From: Marisa cornuarietis
Lineage: Eukaryota > Mollusca > Gastropoda > Architaenioglossa > Ampullariidae
Direction: 5' to 3'
DNA length: 64,000 nucleotides
Assembly: GCA_004794655.1 (NCBI GenBank)
Contig: SMMW01000191.1
Coordinates: forward strand, 62,001 to 126,000
The stretch's first letter is position 1. The number at the start of each line of letters is the position of its first letter. Positions 34,129 to 46,257 of this stretch are shown here, piece after piece. The position numbers and the translations under genes were made by a program. The notes under the pieces were generated by a model that saw only the letters and a program-made list of their open reading frames with translations, did no database searches and was not told where the DNA came from.

Positions 34129-35635
34129 ACGTTCATTCCCTATATATTTTGTGTGAACGCTGTGTTTATCAGCAAGTCTCTGGACCTGTTTGCCTCTCCT
34201 CCTTTCTCTCTCTCCATTGCTTCCTGTAGTCTAGGCACGTGCACGTGTACACATTGCAGGCGCTTGGTGGCGCTGTTTGGGACCCACTCCGGCAAACTTT
34301 GAGCACAAAGAGAAATAAGTTTGAAACTGGAGCCTCTCCTGGTATTCTCATCAGTCGCTGCGTGTCATGACAAGATGGGCGCCGTGGCTAATAGGTTTGT
34401 GCCTGTATGCACTCGGTCGCGCGAGCTTGGCGCTGGTGCACCCCAGTGTGACACACGACACCGCCTGAGGCGCCCCCTCTCGTCCCTGAAGGAAAGCCCA
34501 CTTTCAGCTTCCTTAACTAACTGTCCAAGACGCTATCTCGCGCCTGGCGCAAGAATTACGAGCGAGGGCTATCCCAGAGGGAGCAGTGCTTACCCTTTGC
34601 TGTCGTGATTCCTCATTTAACCTTTGATTGAGCGAGAAGACAGGGACGACATGATGATTACGCCCTGGGAGACAAGGCTGTCGATAGATGGCCCCCCCCC
34701 CCATCTTAACCTGCGCTCACCACACCATTTCCTTGCTTGCGTCCTCTCCGCTCCGCGCGCTCGTTTCGTCTCGTGTTTATCCCCTCGCTCGTGATCGCCC
34801 ATTCCTGGCACGTTCTGCAAAAGGCGCGTGCAATCGGGATCCGAGAGTTAACAAGGGGCGGCCGGTAAGTCGGTAATGCGGAGTTACGGCCCCTGGAGGA
34901 ACTCTTCTTTCCAACCTCCTATTCCCGCCATTTTATGAGGCGGCAGGGCCAGCGGCGGCGGGCGAGAGTTCGCTGTCAAAACTATTAAGTTAAGGCCAGG
35001 CGCTTGATGAATGAAGCTGTTTCTTGCTCTCGCCACAATCTGCGGCGTATGAGACTCATCGACATGATGGCCACGCAAAACCCAGATTACAACGAATTTC
35101 CTTTACTCCATCGCTCTTGCTCAGTCGCATCCCAAATTGTTGTCCGAGTGGATTTCTGAGAATATTTGGATTTGGGTTCCATAGACTGCTTCTGTCCTGT
35201 AAAGCGATGAGTGCAATGGGTAATGAGTAGGACTTGACCCCAGTTTACAAACACTCGTCACATAAAATGTGGACAACAATACTTGAATATATACCCGTCA
35301 TGCCTGGCTCCTCCCTGTCATGGTGAATTGTTAATTGCCTTTGTTGTCTTGATTCAAGTAATTCATTCACTGGTTAATTCATATTTCTGAAATTCAATCC
35401 CAACGCAATATGTTTGCAGTTTTACCCACACGCGCGCGCACGCACAGAGCCCACCTTTTATAAGAAAAATGCACAAAAAACCCCGCCCGTCGGCCGTTTA
35501 AATTAAACAGTCTCTGCCTGTCTACTACTATCATATGATCTCCATCACTGAACTCCACTGATGCTGGTTCATTCATTCATTCATTCATTCATTCATTCGT
35601 AAGCAGACACAGCGGTTGGCACGACTGATACTGAT
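34129..35635. other. Unassigned, partly CpG-containing stretch
   Basis: About 34360-34960 is relatively GC- and CpG-rich (GGCGCC, CGCGCG, CTCCGCTCCGCGCGC), as at some promoters. I find no exon or core-promoter layout I trust. An (ATTC)n microsatellite lies at 35569-35598. Confidence 0.45.
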
Positions 35636-35699
35636 GTGGATGTATTAAATGTATCTCCCGTCTCTGTAAAGTGTGGCGCTCAAGTATCTATTACTGTTC

Positions 35700-36615
35700 A
35701 CTCCTCAAGCTGTACCCCAGTCATGTACATCTCTGTTGTACCTATTGCTATTCACCTCAAGCTGTACCTCAGTCATGTACATCTCTGCTGTACCTCAGTC
35801 ATGTACATCTCTGTTGTACCTATTGCTATTCACCTCAAGCTGTACCTCAGTCATGTGCATCTCTGCTGTACCTATTGCTATTCACCTCAAGCTGTACCTC
35901 AGTCATGTACATCTCTGCTATACCTCAGTCATGTACATCTCTGCTGTACCTCAGTCATGTCCATCTCTACTGTACCCCAGTCATGTAGTCTCTGCTGTAC
36001 CTCAGTCATGTACATCTCTGCTGTACCTCAGTCATGTACATCTCTACTGTACCCCAGTCATGTAGTCTCTGCTGTACCTCAGTCATGTACATCTCTGCTG
36101 TACCTCAGTCATGTACATCTCTACTGTACCTCAGTCATGTCCATCTCTACTGTACCCCAGTCATGTAGTCTCTGCTGTACCTCAGTCATGTACATCTCTG
36201 CTGTACCTCAGTCATGTACATCTCTACTGTACCTCAGTCATGTAGTCTCTGCTGTACCTCAGTCATGTACATCTCTGCTGTACCTCAGTCATGTACATCT
36301 CTGCTGTACCTATTGCTATTCACCTCAAGCTGTACCTCAGTCATGTACATCTCTACTGTACCTCAGTCATGTAGTCTCTGCTGTACCTCAGTCATGTACA
36401 TCTCTGCTATACCTCAGTCATGTACATCTCTACTGTACCTCAGTCATGTAGTCTCTACTGTACCTCAGTCATGTCCATCTCTACTGTACCTCAGTCATGT
36501 ACATCTCTACTGTACCTCAGTCATGTACATCTCTGCTATACCTCAGTCATGTATATCTCTGCTGTACCTCTTGGTATTCACCTCAAACTGTACCTCAGTC
36601 ATGTACATCTCTGCT
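35700..36615. repeat. 26-bp minisatellite with longer variant units
   Basis: About 30 copies of TGTACCTCAGTCATGTACAT plus CTCTGC. Some units carry an insert of about 20 bp (TATTGCTATTCACCTCAAGC) that is itself repeated several times. All three forward frames remain open; not called coding. Confidence 0.94.
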
Positions 36616-36795
36616 GTGGCGGCCCGTTACCGTTAACTATAACTTTGCTCTTGTCAACGGGCGGTCGGGTAGCACTGGCTGTCCTGGGTTCAGATCTCAT
36701 CTCGGGCACCTGTTCTTTCTCTGCACGTGGCACCTGTTTACCGGGCCGGCGGCGTCCCCGTGATATACATTAGTTGCTGGCTCGACCTGTATTCT
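36616..36795 (+). mobile_element. tRNA-derived SINE, family with TAGTTGCTGGC tail
   Basis: A tRNA-like head includes GGGTTCAGATCTCATCTCGG (B box, 36688-36708). The tail CACCTGTTTACCGGGCCGGC ... GTGATATACATTAGTTGCTG follows. The same tail recurs at 38957-39185 (minus), 39890-40010 (plus) and 61672-61725 (plus). The head resembles that of the SINE at 2790-2990, but the tail differs. Confidence 0.65.
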
Positions 36796-36834
36796 ACCTG
36801 CCTCCTGCTCTTGGCCTTCATTCCATATGCAGTT

Positions 36835-38205
36835 AGTCACGTGTGCTGATGAGGTCTTGACTGTTAGTGTCTAGCACATCGCTGTCGTCTGTAAAGCGCA
36901 GGCTGCAGATGGACCTTCCACCCATGGAAATGGACGTGTGATGGTCATGCACGGTATCTCGGTGATGTTCTCGAGCAGGATGTTGAATACTGCCGGCGAT
37001 AGGGGAGGGGGGTACCTTGGTGGACGCCTACTGTTGTGCTCGCTAAGGCTTTGTACGGCACTTCGATAATTTGAACGGGGTCCTCGTCGATGCTGAATTT
37101 TCGCATCACATCTACGGCCCCTCGTGCCAGACTCAACTCTGCCAAATACTCTTTTAAAGTCAATGAAGTGGTGGAAATGTCTCTGGTGATAAAGATACTT
37201 ATCTATCAGGATGCGACCGTTAAAGATCTGCTTAGCTGTGGTCTGAACCAGCCTGTTCTGTGCTGGCAGATCGTCGGCGTTGGTGTTGATGTGATTGTGT
37301 TAGCTTCTGTTAGCTTCAGTTTGCTTGGGTGGCTAATCAGGCTTATAGTTGTGTAGTCGTGGCCATGTTTACTTTTTGCTTTGGAAGGAGTATGTCTAGT
37401 CATTCCGTCCATTCTTTGGATCATTCTTTGGCATAGAGTGGTAAATATCTTTGTTGGTTCCCCACCCCCATATTTCTTGAGAAGTTAGTAGAGAAGCTAT
37501 TGACCCCTGATGACTTCCCTTTCTTGAGACTGCGTAACCTCTCTCCACCTCGTCCAGTAGGACCGGTAGGTCTGGAGAATCGCTGGTTCGAGTCTAATTG
37601 TTTTGAAGGATGTTAGCGTCTCTCTTCATCTAGATGATATACATGTCCCTGCAACGCTTAGTCCATCGGTATGGTATTCAATGTTTTGGCTGAGAAATTG
37701 GCTGCTTTTAGCTTCGATGGCTGATGTCTGGTGTTGTCCTATCTCGGTGATGTTCAGTAGTCGCTACACCTTTTGCTGTCACCTTGTGCCTCTGTCCAGT
37801 TCTCAGTCGCTGCCTTCATCTTCTTCCTGATAGCTTACTGCTTTGTACTTGGAAACTGATTCAGGGATACTTTTCCCTCTTTTTCTTCAAGGCCTTCCTT
37901 CGGTCACTTAAGATGCCATTCTAGGATGAGTTGTTTCTTCTTTCTTTGTCGCCCTAGGATGTTGAAAGTAGCACTTCTTTGATGTTTCCAGCGAGGATGT
38001 CTACATCACTGTCCACCATGTTAAGGGCGGCAAATTTCCCTCAACTTGAGCCGTAAACATCTCCAAAACTTGCAAAATCTCTAAGTCAAAGTCCTTACTG
38101 CTTGTTCCCTGATTCCTCTTTGCGTCTTCTGTGTTTGTCTTTTCTTACTTGTCTGCACGATTGTTTCTCCTTCCATCCATCTTATGCTGACAGCATGTTT
38201 CTTTG

Positions 38206-38282
<77 letters not shown>

Positions 38283-38480
38283 GCGCAGTGTTCAGTTCCA
38301 GGCTCTTGAGAAAGAGGGTATGGCCATTGCCAATGTCGGTTCCTGGGTCTGGCCTTGTTGTGGATTTGTTAAAGCTCGATTTGAAACGCCTTAGCGCAAG
38401 GTCAAAGTCGATTTGGTTATGGACTAAATCATCCGGAAAATCCCAAGTTGCCTTCATGGATTCCTTGTAAGGGTGGAGGG
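36835..38480 (-). pseudogene. Decayed LINE: endonuclease end, linker and reverse transcriptase
   Basis: On the minus strand, 38457-38290 reads TWDFPDDLVHNQIDF and TRPDPGTDIGNGH. These match the C-terminal part of an AP-like endonuclease (TW.SPDG..RNQIDYI and T..GAD..SDH). Further along come LKKGKSSGV- and KIFTTLCQR-like segments (about 37560-37440). Next is RKFSIDEDPVQIIEVPYKAL with TTVGVHQG (about 37110-37010), then SISMGGRSICSLRFTDDSDV (about 36925-36860), the RT catalytic region with FADD altered to FTDD. Multiple frameshifts and stops make it inactive. A (GAT)n microsatellite interrupts it at 38207-38282. Confidence 0.8.
38207..38282. repeat. (GAT)n microsatellite
   Basis: About 25 uninterrupted GAT/ATG units inside the decayed LINE. 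Confidence 0.97.
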
Positions 38481-38956
38481 TATTGGCTAAAGTAAGTCAG
38501 TCTCTTTGTGAAAACTCTAGGAATCTTAGGCCCTTGCCATTGGTTTCACCTGTGGACTATATCTATCTACCGTTTTTTCCCTTTGCTGCTAGCATGGGAG
38601 GCTTGGATGAGACGTGAAGGGATATCTGATGTAATATGTCCACGTTCCAATGGATGTTAGTTCTCTGTTGTTTTTTTCAGACTCCATCAACACACTTTTC
38701 GCTGTCCCCTTACAGAATCTGATGGGGGCCCGGTCGTTGCTAAAATGGGTCTCGAACGATTCGGCATTAAGTTTCGTCAGGGAAGATTATCCAGTCCTTT
38801 CTCTATGCCTGTTGAAAGCCTTCGCCCAGTGATTTCCTTTTAGCGTCAGTGTTTACTACCTTAGCTTTTATCTATCCCAAGATTACCTACAAAACAGTGG
38901 GATCATTTACCTTGGTTAGGGTGAAGGTACTGTGTGTGTATGTGTGTCGGGGGGGG

Positions 38957-39185
38957 GGGTGTTTTACGCCGAGTCAGCAACTAAGGCTATATCACAGCAA
39001 GGCAGCCAGCCCTGTAAACAGATGCCACAGAAAGAACAGCTTGTCCGAGACGAGATCTGAACCCAAGACAGGATGGGAGGAGGGGGTACGGGGTGGATTG
39101 GTGTTTTACGCCGAGCCAGCAACTCAGGCTATATATCACGGCCAGGCAACCAGCCCTGTAAACAGATGAACTCAAGACAGCCAAC
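38957..39185 (-). mobile_element. SINE copies, tandemly placed (TAGTTGCTGGC-tail family)
   Basis: GTGTTTTACGCCGAGTCAGC ... AACTAAGGCTATATCACAGC and CCAGCCCTGTAAACAGATGC lie at 38960-39025, followed by GTCCGAGACGAGATCTGAAC, the reverse of the tRNA-like B-box region. A second copy (39100-39170) repeats the tail and lacks the head. Orientation is minus. Confidence 0.65.
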
Positions 39186-39465
39186 CCTCAGAAGGTACAA
39201 TGGGGGAAGAGTAGCGTGCACCTTTCTCACTCTGGCTCGCGTTACACCATGAGGGACGGCTGCCACTCTGATGACAACAACAGAACAAACAGTGTCCTTG
39301 AGCACGGTGATGTCACTGTCACCAACTCGCCCATCTGTCACCGGCATGTTACCAAGACTGATTTTAGTTCTGGTGGTAACAACTAGAGTGTTCCATTGCT
39401 TATGTCCTTGTTCACCGCTTGCTGTCCCTGGAGCTTGGCATACCAGGCTTACCTCTCAACACCCA

Positions 39466-39466
<1 letters not shown>

Positions 39467-39517
<51 letters not shown>

Positions 39518-39890
39518 TCCATTTATAATGCGCAGGTATCCATTCAGAAGAATGCTCAGTGCGCAACAAAAACAGAAGAGAAGAAACAAATAAAACAACA
39601 TGAAAATAAAAAATAAAGACAGAAATGTTGCTTGGTTGTTGAAGTCCGTCCTAAATAAACAAATGAATCCTCAGTCTTTTCCGTGGTTGCTGAGGTGATG
39701 GTGGAGAGTGACGATGGCAGAGCATTCCACAGTTTAGGTGCCGTGTTTGTGAAGGCCCTGGCTCCAGTGTCTTCTTGTTTGTGTCTTCCACTGCAGGGAG
39801 ACAGAAGCGTGACTGGGAGCCAGAGCGCAGACCACGTGACGGCTGAAGGAGGAACTATCTCTTGTCAGGAGCAGTTTTGAACACTTTCTT
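39467..39890 (-). mobile_element. Interspersed retroelement fragment with (GAT)n end
   Basis: (GAT)n at 39469-39516 is followed by CCATTTATAATGCGCAGG and GCTCAGTGCGCAACAA. This is the same layout as the TATATAGCGC element at 3120-3330. Downstream sequence (GAGCATTCCACAGTTTAGG) resembles a repeat often seen in invertebrate genomes, from memory. No intact coding region. Confidence 0.4.
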
Positions 39891-40012
39891 GCAGGTGAAT
39901 CTCTTTGATATAGCCTTAGTTGCTGGCACGGTGTACAACACAAACTTTGTGGCAGGTGAATCACCGTGATACAGCCGTAGTTGCTGGCACGGCGTAAAAC
40001 ACAAACTTTCTT
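39890..40012 (+). mobile_element. Two tandem SINE tails
   Basis: Two copies of GATATAGCCTTAGTTGCTGG / GATACAGCCGTAGTTGCTGG followed by CACGGCGTAAAACACAAAC, separated by GTGGCAGGTGAATC. This is the tail of the SINE family at 36616-36795. Confidence 0.6.
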
Positions 40013-40722
40013 GCAGGTGAGCGACGGAGCGTCCTCAAAGAGAACCACATCCTTATTTTGCACAATTTTTCAAACTGCTTGTTGCTGTCCGGTGACGACT
40101 CATACGTGATACTAATCAAATAAAGTAGTTATTTGCCATTTCTGTTCGAACAATCACCTATACTATACGATACGAGCTTTCTATTGCACAAAAAAAGAAA
40201 AAGTAAAAATTGCCACTAGAAAAAGTCAAATTTGCCATTGAGATAACTTGATGTGATCGGCTTACTTCTTATCCCCAAAATAACCGTTCATTTGATTTGA
40301 GCGGGGATGCCAGATAGCTGGCCACCGTCTCGATGCACAAGCGTGGAGCAGGAAGATACAGGCGTCCGTGAAGATACAGGCTTCACGAGGACACACTTGT
40401 CCTACTTAATGGTACTAGTGGCTTTGTCGTCATAGAGCAACTGGCTAAGTCTGCTTTACTGCATTATTTATAAAATGCGGTCTTATAAAACTGTTTTACT
40501 GTACTTTAACGTCACAACATAAAACCTTGATGGAGTTGGTAAGATCGTGGCTTGCTTGCTTTGTTTTGGTCTTTTTTTTTAATTTTTGCAAAGCGTTGCA
40601 GTTTTTCTAAGTCGTTACCATCATAGTTGTTATTGAATAAAGCGTTGCATGAATCAAGGCAATAATCAGAATATGTATCGCATAACAGTAGGCTGTTTAT
40701 TATCTGCTCTTCTGCATTTTAG
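40013..40722. other. Unassigned spacer upstream of SGF29
   Basis: AT-rich sequence with no recognised exon. The SGF29 promoter may lie here or further downstream, but no convincing core elements were found. Confidence 0.4.
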
Positions 40723-41068
40723 GGAATAGTTGTAGAAAGCAGACCTCACAGCTTCATGTAACATTTTAGGGAATAGTTGTAGAGAGCTGACCTCACAGCT
40801 TCATGTCACATTTTAGGGAATACTTGTAGAGAGCTGACCTCACAGCTTCATGTCACATTTTAGGGAATAGTTGTAGAAAGCTGACCTCACAGCTTCACAT
40901 CACAATTAAGAGAATAGTTGTAATGTAGAAAGCTGACCACACAGTCTCATGTCTCATTTTAGGGAATACTTGTAATGTAGACAGCTTACCTCACAGTCTC
41001 ATCTCTCATTTAATTTAGGGAATAGTTGTAATATAGAAAGCTGACCTCATAGCTTCATGTCACATTCA
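40723..41068. repeat. ~47-bp tandem repeat
   Basis: Six to seven diverged copies of CATTTTAGGGAATAGTTGTA plus GAGAGCTGACCTCACAGCTTCATGTCA-like sequence, lengthening to about 60 bp in the distal copies. Confidence 0.88.
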
Positions 41069-41547
41069 ATCTCCAGGGCTTAGCCCTTTCTAATCTGTTT
41101 CTGTAGATTTCTTTTGACTGGTCACAATCTTATTTATTTTTAAAAGGTCTGTGATTTCAATTCCATTAAAGACTTTGAGGCTGAATGACACTGCTACCTT
41201 GATACAAGCCAATGTGACAGAAAACAGCCATAAGGCATAAGCCCATTAAATCACCCTTGTAGATTTCACCTGAGATAAATTGTGATGTCATTTTATTCTT
41301 AATTGGTTAAGAGGTATTTGGAGTAGCTTGGGTTTTTAAAAAAATTAGTTAAGAGAAAATAATGAATTGCTATGAGTAAGCAGGCATCTAATCAGAATTT
41401 GTGAAATGCATGAATAGATTCAGCAAAATCAACAAATGTTAAAGTGAACAGGTTCTAGGAGTCTGTCCTGTGATAAACATTTATATTTTTGTGGCTGTTA
41501 CACAGAATTGGGGTTAGAGAAAGTGTCAACAGGTTGGAGGCTGGAAT

Positions 41548-44500
41548 ATGGGCCGTACAAAGTCTGGGAAGAATGATACTGGACTAGGAGGTGCTGGAAG
41601 CAGCAGTTTAAGTCCATCCACCAATGACAACAGCAATGGTGCTATAAGTACAGCCCAGCCAGAAACACGTATCAGAGAACTGCTTAAGGAACTTTTTGGT
41701 TTGGTCAGAGATGTTCAGGTATGTGCAACATTAGAGACTAAATTGCTTTTTCAACCATTTGATTGGTCAATTTTAATTTTCATGCGACATCTACATTCAT
41801 TAAACACTTAATCCAATCAACGTTTGTTGAAGTCGATAATTTCAGGCATGCTTCACAAGAAAGTCTTCAGAGTTTATTATCAAGTTGGTGAGGCAGTTTT
41901 AACTACAATCAAGATGATTTCTTCACACTGCACATTTAATGTAACCTTTGCTAAAAGTCGGAGATGGTTTATCTGATACTGGCACACTGTTTTTGCTACT
42001 GAGGCACTCTGCATCCTTTGTGCTGATAACAGAAACATGCATAATGTGAAGGGGTGGAATCTTGCAGTAGAATAGATGCTTGAACTACTTTGTCAGTCAC
42101 CTCTTTCTACAATGCTAAGTTTAAAGGTCTAGTAGGGTGCAGGTTTGTTTTCTAGTGGCCAGGTAAAGCTTAATGCGAGATACTGTTTCTCAAACTCTGG
42201 ATGAAAAGAGTAATATGATGTTTGTACTGCTATACTTCGAGCATGCGGTCCCAGCTCTGCCACTGGCTGTGAACTTTCGATGTAGATGTAGCTATGTACA
42301 ACAATGACTTGTTTCTTTTGACTTCTTGGTGTGCCTGGTGATGTTTGTGGCAGTATCTCGAGAATGGACAGGAGATATTTACCCATATTTAAGGAAATAA
42401 CATTTTGCACTGAGCTTTACTCAGTCATTAGAAAAACAAATGTGTGCCCCATTAGACCTTTAAGATAACTTTGTAAAGTTGTAACATCATAAATTCATAA
42501 AATTTGAACACATGGTTTCCTTTGGGCAGGAGGAAAGGTCAAGGGGAGAGCATAACTTGATCAATATTTCCAAAACACATGAAAGAATGCAACAAGAGTC
42601 AAGAAGTAAGTTATCATGTATGACGCTTACAATTCAAATATTACATTTAAACCATTAGAACCATGAACTCTTCCTATACAGTTCACACCCACAGAAGTGA
42701 GTGTCTTCATAGCTACAGCTCAATTGCATGGATTCATCTTTATTGATTCACTTAAGCCTTGACAAGGAGAAAGGGGTGGCAGGTCTTCGTTAAACAGCAG
42801 ACAAACAATAGTCATGCACACAAACAGATTTAAGCATTCCAAACTAATTTGGATAGATTGTATACTAATGTGTAGCAAATGTGTTAAACATTGATCTGTA
42901 CCTATGATATGATGTTTATATTGCATCATTGCAGTCACTCCTTACTACAAAAACAAGCTTCGAGGATTATACCATACAGCAATGCAAGACGCGGAGACAG
43001 AGGCTGAGTAAGTCTCTCTGTGGTACAACTGTTTGCTTTATCTTATCTCTTGTATACTTCTGTTCGCAAGTTGCATTTTTTCTTTCATTTATTTTCTTTT
43101 TTGATTGGTATTTGTACTTGTTTAATACTTCGTCATTTCACATAATTTGTGTTTGTGCTGTTTTAGTACTGTCTTGCTTGTTTATTGTTTGAAATATGCT
43201 GTATCTTGTAAACTGAAGGATGATTTGCTGTTTGTTAGTATGTTTTAGTGTTTGCTTGTGTTAAATTGATGTGTTTTTTGTTTGGTCAAGATGAATATCG
43301 AGAATAACAGAGGGCGGCTTGCTTTTCTCGCATTTGCATTTGCTTGCTCTACTTTCAGACTTCTCCGAAAAGCATTGGATAAGATCACAGAGATCAAGTC
43401 CATCCGAGAAAATAGACGACATGGTAATGAGCATTTCCCATTATTAAACCTGAAATATAGAACTCCCAAGCTAAAAACAAAAGATGAATAAAAACTGGTG
43501 TCTTCACATTAGCTTTAAACTTGCATAAATGAATTGCAGTAATCTAAAGAAAATTCTTTGGTCAAGAGATGGATACATGCTGAAAGATTTAATACTAATT
43601 ATTTTTTCCTACCACAGACAGAAGCATACATGAATCGATAAATTTTTCATTTAGGTCCCACGCCTGTTATAAAATTCAGTACAAAGCTTTCATTTATTAA
43701 ATGTCTGTGTATTTGTTTTATGAACAAAATAACAAAAGCGGAGATTTTATTTTGATGACAGGCAAAGTAATTGTCACAAGGTTGATTATGGTTATTATGT
43801 GGCTTGTCAAGTCTTAAGGTTTTTAGAGTTTTACAGCAAGAATTAATTATATTCTTGGCTAAATAATTTCTTTGACCAGAATCGGACAGACCAAAGCAGA
43901 TTATGCGACGGGGTGTTCTAATGACAATGTTGCAACAAAATGCTGTGACACTTCCTCTCTGGGTCAGCAAGCCAGGAGAAAAGTAAGCATCAGCAACTGA
44001 ATCTTTCCAGCATCCCATACGCAGACAATTTTGGCAAAAGCAGATAAAATCAAAACAATTCCAACAAACTTTTTGAGACAGTGACTGCTCTTAGCCTCTA
44101 TTGGAGCAATATATTAACAATTTGTGGCAAAAATCTTGTAATATGCAGAGGTGGGCAACGGTGAAGTTACATAAATTACCTCTGAAGATTATCTGACAAA
44201 AGCTCTTTCTGGAAACTTTTACTTGTATTGCAGACAGCATGAAAATACAGATGTAAATAGTAAATATTGGTGCTGGTATAATCAAAAGGATTCTGTCTTG
44301 GCACAATGACAGACTGACACTAACTTTTGTCATTGATAATGGGCTAACAAAAAAGTAAAAAAAATATTTGTCTTAAAATTATTGGTGCCTTACTACACTG
44401 ATACCAAAAGAAAATAAGAAAACTATTTGTTTTAAAAATGCAAACATCAGTAATGTGAGTCTAACTTGCTTACAGACCACCACCTCTGTGTGGTGCCGTT

Positions 44501-46257
44501 CCTGCAGACAGCAACTACATCTGCAGAACAGGTGACAAGGTGGCAGCCCGAGTACGGAGCCAAGATGGAGAGGAGAACTGGATTTTGGCAGAGGTGGTCT
44601 CCTTCAGTCCTCAGACAAACAAGTACGATGTGGATGACATTGATGCTGAAGAGGGCAAAGAGTAAGTTTTTTTGTCTTCACTCTATATCAAATTGTGACA
44701 TGATGCTTGGGCCTTCCCAACAAGAGAGATGATTAATTTCAACTTGTATGAGCAGTGCAGTTCCTAAAGGTGACCGTGCTCTTTACCCATTCTTTACTAT
44801 CAAAAGGTTACTGCCAGCAGACAACCTTGCTTGTCTAATTATGTGCACTGTGCACAAGCACAGTGTGGACCTGTAGGGGCAGTGACAATAGGACAAAGGC
44901 TGTTTGTACATTTTGAGAAAAACTGGACAAGAAGAAAGGATAAAAGTGAAGGCTGTGAATGTACTACACTCCATGATCTGATCCTTCCTGTACTTTTTGC
45001 TGTCACCTACACAACTGCACGTGCAATGCTTATGCAGCTTATGATCATAAATGCAGCTTGGATGGGTTTAACTTGAGTTTCTTGTCACAGACGTCACTCT
45101 ATCAGCCGAAGGCGAGTAGTTCCACTTCCTATCTGGAAGGCAAACCCAGAGACAGATCCTGAGGCTCTCTTTGCAAAGGGCACGGTGAGTGACTCTTGTC
45201 ATGACCTTCTTGCTGCTGGTGGCGGAACAATACCTTGATCTTCTTCACCTCATTCTTGCGCTACACACAACTTCAACTGTCTTTCTCTCACAGTACATTT
45301 TTCAGTAGCTACACACAACTTCAACTGTCTTTCTCTCACAGTACATTTTTCAGTAGCTCAGCCATCCTCTTCTTTAAAACCTCTTCCTCATCCTGTGGCT
45401 TATTTCATACTGATCAAATTTTTTTTCTGTGTGTTTTAGTTGGTGTTGGCACTGTACCCTCAGACAACCTGTTTTTACCGGGCACTTATTGATAGCCCAC
45501 CAGCAGGGGTAAGTTCATAAAGGTTAAAAGTTAAATAACAACAAAGAGTGAGCAGTGTCAGATCTGTAGAGGAATACTTTCACATTTTGGGCCAGATAAT
45601 ACTACAGTTTTATGAGGCTGGTTATGCTTGTTTATGGTTTATGTCATAATTTGTATCAGCTAATGAATAGTAAAGTTAATAAAGTAGTGTGGTCAGTGAA
45701 GTGATGTATCTTATAGTACGTGCTGGGTTTGTGATAAATGTCTCAGTTGAATGGTAGATCTTTTGTGGTATATTTTGAATGTATTTGTTACAGAGTGACT
45801 GATCTTAAAAAAAATTCTTTTTTCAAGTAAACTGCAATATTATTTTCAGTTTTCTTTATTATTATTATTACTGTTCAGGCATTTTCTGATGGTTATGAAA
45901 CAAGCAAAGAAATTTTACATTTTAACATTCTTCCTTCGGTGTTCTTCCTCCATTAATATATAACCTATCAACTGTCCACTAAAACCTTTTTTTTCTTGTC
46001 GCTGTTATTGGAAGGTATGTTATTCACATGATCATGGGATAAATTTCAGAAAAATAAATTTCAGGTCTTAGAAGCCATAATAAATCTGGAATGAACCAAA
46101 AGTATTGAAGTCTCTATGTCATTTCTTTTGTGTTTTGCAGCCACAGGATGACTACTCTGTATTATTTGAAGACACTTCGTATTTAGAAGGGTACTCTCCC
46201 CCTCTCAGTGTTGCACAACGTTATTTGATTGCCTGCAAGGATGATAAGAAAAAGTGA
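41548..46257 (+). CDS. SGF29: SGF29 (CCDC101): tandem-Tudor subunit of SAGA/ATAC
   Basis: Nine coding exons with consistent phases: 41548-41718, 42530-42605, 42935-43007, 43359-43423, 43880-43982, 44476-44661, 45091-45184, 45440-45508 and 46141-46257. They give 317 residues (human about 293). The N-terminus is a Ser/Asn-rich leader then a predicted helical segment. RRGVLMTMLQQNAVTLPLWV leads into PPPLCGAVPA and the C-terminal tandem Tudor domain (about 163-317), with GDKVAARV, WILAEVVSF, KYDVDDIDAEE, RRVVPLPIWKANPETDPEAL, LALYPQTTCFYRALI and DDYSVLFEDTSY. In known SGF29 proteins, Asp residues in the VDDID region and the Tyr/Tyr/Phe cage (ALYPQTT, FYRA, VLFED) bind H3K4me2/3 and recruit SAGA; these residues are present. 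The ATG lies 42 bp after a possible 5' UTR acceptor (CACAG at 41505), so an upstream non-coding exon is likely. Confidence 0.95.
45246..45357. repeat. 49-bp direct duplication in SGF29 intron
   Basis: Two near-identical copies of CTACACACAACTTCAACTGT ... CTCACAGTACATTTTTCAGT, just upstream of the penultimate coding exon. Each copy has a CACAG and a TTTTCAG that resemble acceptors. Confidence 0.8.

Noticed and set aside
34360..34960. CpG-rich segment as a promoter of an unseen gene
   Set aside because: No TATA, initiator or exon that I could support. Kept only as an unassigned stretch.
43282..43491. 69-codon + strand frame starting MVKMNIENNRGRLAFL
   Set aside because: It overlaps the fourth SGF29 coding exon in the same frame, but its beginning is intronic. 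The true exon starts after the acceptor at 43358.
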